DNA from: Anisus vortex | Lineage: Eukaryota; Mollusca; Gastropoda; Planorbidae | Length of the DNA: 64,000 nt | Direction of reading: 5' to 3' | NCBI GenBank assembly: GCA_949126835.1 | Contig: OX421496.1 | Coordinates: 20,911,844 to 20,975,843, forward strand | Part shown: positions 61,901 to 64,000 of the stretch, piece after piece | Layout: each line of letters starts with the position of its first letter | Numbering within the stretch: position 1 is the stretch's first letter | Notes under the pieces: generated by a model | Databases searched by the model: none | What the model saw: the letters and a program-made list of their open reading frames with translations, nothing else | Told to the model about the DNA's origin: nothing | Translations under genes and position numbers: made by a program

Positions 61901-63104
61901 TTACAATTTCCAACATGTAATTTAGTGCACATTTAGCTTGCTTGATTGTATTTCTGGAAGACGAGATAGTATTACGTTTGAGAAAAAAAAAATCACATGA
62001 TTAAAAGTACTAAGGCGTTAAAAGGGGAAACAACCTTCACATGCTAGCCCCTGACACTGCTGTCCAAATTACCATTAGGCTATAAAGCCTAGGCATTTTT
62101 AATGTACACATTTAATTTAAGCTTAAGTGTTCGAGTAGTCTACGTTTTCAACCATAGATTTCATTTTGTGAGTAAACCAGTGAAAGTAAGTTAAAGGATG
62201 TAGATCTATAATAGAATATAAAAACGCACAATCTATCTCGCTATTGTAATTGAAAACTTTTAACACATATACTATTTTTTTAATATTTAATTGGGCACGG
62301 TGATTATTTTAATATAATATATTTTGAAATAGTCAAATAATGTATACGATGTGTAGACATCATGTTTGAAATTATAAGCAGCGTATTTATGGTACTATTT
62401 CAAATCGAGGCTGGTGAAACCTATTCTGTGGTCTGCAGCACAGAGCATTATGTTGTGGCGTTGTTGTCTAAAGTCTAAAAAGATATAATTCTTATTAGCT
62501 CAGCCATTGTCGCCACTATCAAAATGTTAATGAGAATAGAAATGCACGTGCATTTTTCAGCAATCATCTTTAATATCAATTGAAATATTTTTAAAATAAC
62601 AATTAACAGATTTAAAATGAGTTTGCTAGGTCCAAGGGGTCCCCCAAAAAAAACAACTAGATCTACAGCGTATGTACCTCAATTATAGGGCACTAAAACA
62701 TATTCTCTAACAGCACACTTTATTGATATATAAGCTTATTGGATGAAAATACTGATTCAACATTCTTCCGAGATCTAATCATCATCATCATTGCCCGTCA
62801 CCCCCGGGCTGGGGTATGGGCCGCCAACCACAGATCTCCAGAGTCCTCTGTCCTGGGCCATTCTCTCCAATTGAGTCCAGCTGTACCCCATCTAAACCTT
62901 GGTGAAATGTTGGGCCAAAACTATGCCAATATAGTGTGCTGTTAGGGTTTTCACTTAACAACCTTCTACGGAAATTTTAAACGGTGCATTTTTGATTCGC
63001 TCCTGCTATTGTTTGATATTGAGTAAGCAGAATACATCATGATGTTTATCACAGGCCAGGTGAGAATAGACGCAAGTAAGAGAAAGGATTGTCTTACCTG
63101 CCAT
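51103..63104 (-). CDS. Gelsolin/severin-like actin-binding protein, three gelsolin domains
   Basis: Coding exons in transcript order: 63104-63098, 59817-59744, 59333-59259, 59074-59003, 53703-53576, 53457-53349, 52805-52695, 52410-52330, 52143-52061, 51922-51844, 51490-51395, 51198-51103. All phases join, giving 336 aa. Domain G1 (about 18-118) has [44 protein letters not shown] and [17 protein letters not shown]2 (about 125-240) has [20 protein letters not shown] and [21 protein letters not shown]3 (about 245-336) has [14 protein letters not shown] and [20 protein letters not shown]. Known role: Ca2+-regulated severing and capping of actin filaments in the cytosol. The length fits severin, fragmin or CapG-type proteins, not six-domain gelsolin. 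The first coding exon holds only ATG GCA G, placed because donor and phase fit exactly; a longer alternative N-terminus cannot be excluded. Confidence 0.92.
51593..51790. mobile_element. Non-autonomous hAT element (198 bp) in severin-like intron
   Basis: Inverted ends cagtgatggcgaacc and ggttcgccatcactg. A perfect 8-bp target duplication, ctctagac, flanks it (51585-51592 and 51791-51798). An inner subterminal repeat reads ggcacgcgtgcc. It has no coding capacity. Confidence 0.92.
52860..53290 (+). mobile_element. LINE fragment with RNase H-type ORF C-terminus
   Basis: The plus strand reads [18 protein letters not shown], then in shifted frames [20 protein letters not shown] and FNDKLY…TNIGLAVGI. 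This is the end typical of I/Jockey-like non-LTR elements. A ~50-bp piece (ggaagctaaattcaatga) is duplicated at 53115 and 53167. It lies inside a severin-like intron. Confidence 0.7.
53720..54720. other. Higher-GC stretch of unknown repeat origin
   Basis: Less AT-rich than its surroundings, with a short duplication (ccaaggggtagggggcacac twice, near 53891) and short open frames on both strands that I do not recognise. Probably old transposon DNA within a severin-like intron. Confidence 0.35.
54733..56431. mobile_element. hAT-type DNA transposon, ~1.7 kb, degenerate
   Basis: Ends cagggatcggcaacct and aggttgccgacccctg are inverted repeats with one mismatch. Flanks are ctctagac (54725-54732) and ctctaaac (56432-56439), an 8-bp target duplication with one change. 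The interior is very AT-rich, with only short open frames (for example 56341-56135, minus) that I cannot assign to a transposase. Confidence 0.8.
56953..58174 (-). pseudogene. Non-LTR retrotransposon reverse transcriptase, 5'-truncated and frameshifted
   Basis: Minus strand. It has RT landmarks [18 protein letters not shown] and [20 protein letters not shown], then [11 protein letters not shown] and [15 protein letters not shown]. After a frameshift near 57525-57545 it reads [39 protein letters not shown] and a degenerate zinc-finger end (CQRCDRTC). The catalytic FADD is FADE here, so the second Asp is lost. The N-terminal endonuclease and first RT motifs are missing. The clade is probably RTE-like. 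It lies within the severin-like gene's longest 3' intron, on the same strand. Confidence 0.88.
58380..58670 (+). mobile_element. LINE tail fragment ending in ATT repeats
   Basis: The plus strand reads [19 protein letters not shown], a C-terminal LINE ORF2 signature, followed by a 3' UTR ending gcgctatataagcaccgtt and (ATT)n. Confidence 0.7.
58745..58833 (-). repeat. Short dispersed motif, copy C, with tandem tail
   Basis: In reverse it carries the ctctataaagaag and tatacattacag blocks of the motifs at 12207 and 43795. Its gtctgtaatgtataagatga part is repeated three times (23-bp step). Confidence 0.65.
58960..58990. repeat. Poly-A run next to severin-like exon
   Basis: About 30 A between 58960 and 58990, 12 nt beyond the donor of exon 59074-59003. 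Confidence 0.8.
59485..59575 (-). mobile_element. Partial SINE, minus orientation
   Basis: Degenerate tail and body of the main SINE family (ggtccatggggcacgtgaag; ggggattgtgcgaccagcgc); the head is missing. Confidence 0.6.
60556..60772. repeat. ~51-53-bp tandem repeat, 4 copies
   Basis: Units contain ataacatagtttaccgg and gacagatctctaccatatta. Outer copies have gggacgccgggac where the inner two have cgtccgggac. They lie in intron 1 of the severin-like gene. Confidence 0.93.
61070..61358. repeat. 41-bp tandem repeat, about 7 copies
   Basis: Unit cacattactcaatgagcata plus gatctagatctaaatactatt; the last copy is shortened. It contains the palindrome tagatctagatcta. Confidence 0.95.
61400..62760. 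other. Severin-like intron 1, AT-rich, nothing recognised
   Basis: No exon, repeat array or element end seen here apart from scattered homopolymers. Confidence 0.55.
62770..62905 (-). mobile_element. RTE-like LINE remnant
   Basis: A run of cat followed by cccccgggctggggtatggg and ccgccaaccacagatctcca resembles the start of the fragment at 39945-40010. It is too short and decayed to translate. Confidence 0.45.
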
Positions 63105-63291
63105 ATCGCGATTGTGCACCTTGTTGACCAACCGACCAGTACTGACCAAATGGCTAGAATCGACACAGTCTTGAATACTTTAATACACTGTTTTTTTTAC
63201 CTAAATCAATGGGGATGTCATATACTTCGTTATTAATTTTTATACAAACATACACACACACTACCACACACACACACATATATATATATTT

Positions 63292-63331
<40 letters not shown>

Positions 63332-64000
63332 GGAGGGGGTGAGAGAGATAATGTGTATGCGAGAGAAGAAGAAAAAAAGAAAGACAAACAGTTAGATATA
63401 TAAAGAGACAGACAGATAAAGAGACAAATCGACTGTCATATAGATAGCAATCTTACGTAGATCTTTTTAAAAATATATAATAAAGTCTAAGACACAGTGT
63501 ACAATCATTGCCTACCAAGACAACGTCAATTATTGTAAAACGCTATTACACAGACACATTCAATAGAACAAAGAAGTTTAATATTGTAACAGTTGCTGAA
63601 GAGGAAGTTTAAAATGGTGAGACATTAAACGAAATTCTTTTTTAAAAATATCAACACTACAACATGTATTTCATATTACCCACGTGAAGAAGACCCGGAT
63701 GATATTGTATTCCTTTTCAAATAAACGTAACAAATGTTAATGTTAAACAAGGAACGTATTGTTATGGTCAAGTCACAGAAACTAAACTCGTTCGCCACGT
63801 ATTACGCGACCTGTTTTTTTTTTTAATAAGTTTTGTTTTCGGAGACAGCTTATTTAAACTTAGATGTTTTATGCAGTACCATCCAGTCCAGTAATTTATC
63901 AATAAAAAAAATGGAGGATAGGCGTGAGATTTTCAAATGTTGAAACCTTACAAATACTCATTTCCTCAATTGAATATATGAGCGTTGAGTTTTATTGTTC
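63105..64000 (-). promoter_or_regulatory. 5' leader and upstream region of the severin-like gene
   Basis: Upstream (minus strand) of the ATG at 63104. Simple repeats (CA)n, (TA)n and (GA)n at 63250-63340 lie within it. No core promoter motif or further coding exon is clear, and the transcription start may be inside or beyond the window. Confidence 0.4.

Noticed and set aside
63154..63403. Low-complexity frames (Ser/Leu-rich, Glu/Arg-rich)
   Set aside because: Translations of (CA)n and (GA)n microsatellites.

Overview
The window is animal nuclear DNA, most likely from a gastropod mollusc and probably a heterobranch (pulmonate-type) snail. This is inferred from AT-rich sequence, genes split into many short exons with GT-AG introns, tRNA-derived SINEs, non-LTR retrotransposon tails ending in ATT repeats, and protein sequences that read as invertebrate orthologues. 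The species cannot be fixed from sequence alone. No bacterial operons, CRISPR arrays or free-standing tRNA/rRNA genes were seen.

Four multi-exon genes could be rebuilt exon by exon, with splice phases that join correctly. (1) Plus strand, 599-8909: an F-box/WD40 protein of the Cdc4/FBXW7/Met30 type, 843 aa in 12 coding exons, a predicted SCF ubiquitin-ligase substrate receptor. (2) Minus strand, 35965-19994: an orphan nuclear receptor of the NR2C group (TR2/TR4, insect HR78), 763 aa in 14 coding exons. (3) Plus strand, 41320-49338: EOGT, the ER enzyme that adds O-GlcNAc to EGF domains, 530 aa in 15 coding exons, ending in KDEL. (4) Minus strand, 63104-51103: a three-domain gelsolin/severin-like actin-severing protein, 336 aa in 12 coding exons. 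Genes 1 and 2 are tail to tail across 11 kb, genes 2 and 3 head to head across 5.4 kb, and genes 3 and 4 tail to tail across 1.8 kb. Their functions are unrelated; this looks like ordinary chromosomal neighbourhood, not a pathway cluster.

Much of the rest is repeats. There are large minisatellites (37 bp x ~27, 52 bp x ~19, a 32/64-bp array of ~2.1 kb, and several smaller ones), SINE copies, pieces of at least three kinds of LINE, and hAT-type DNA elements with 8-bp target duplications. Two minisatellites grew out of SINE parts (one from the tRNA-like head, one from the tail), and one tandem array copies an exon-intron junction of the F-box gene.

The most interesting gene-level signal is in the nuclear receptor. 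Three consecutive exons start with the same repeated 16-aa motif. Two of them are exactly 48 nt and phase 1-1, so they could be included or skipped without shifting the frame. The same gene has a probable GC-AG intron and a ~95-aa tail beyond the usual end of the ligand-binding domain. I found no convincing new multi-gene system.
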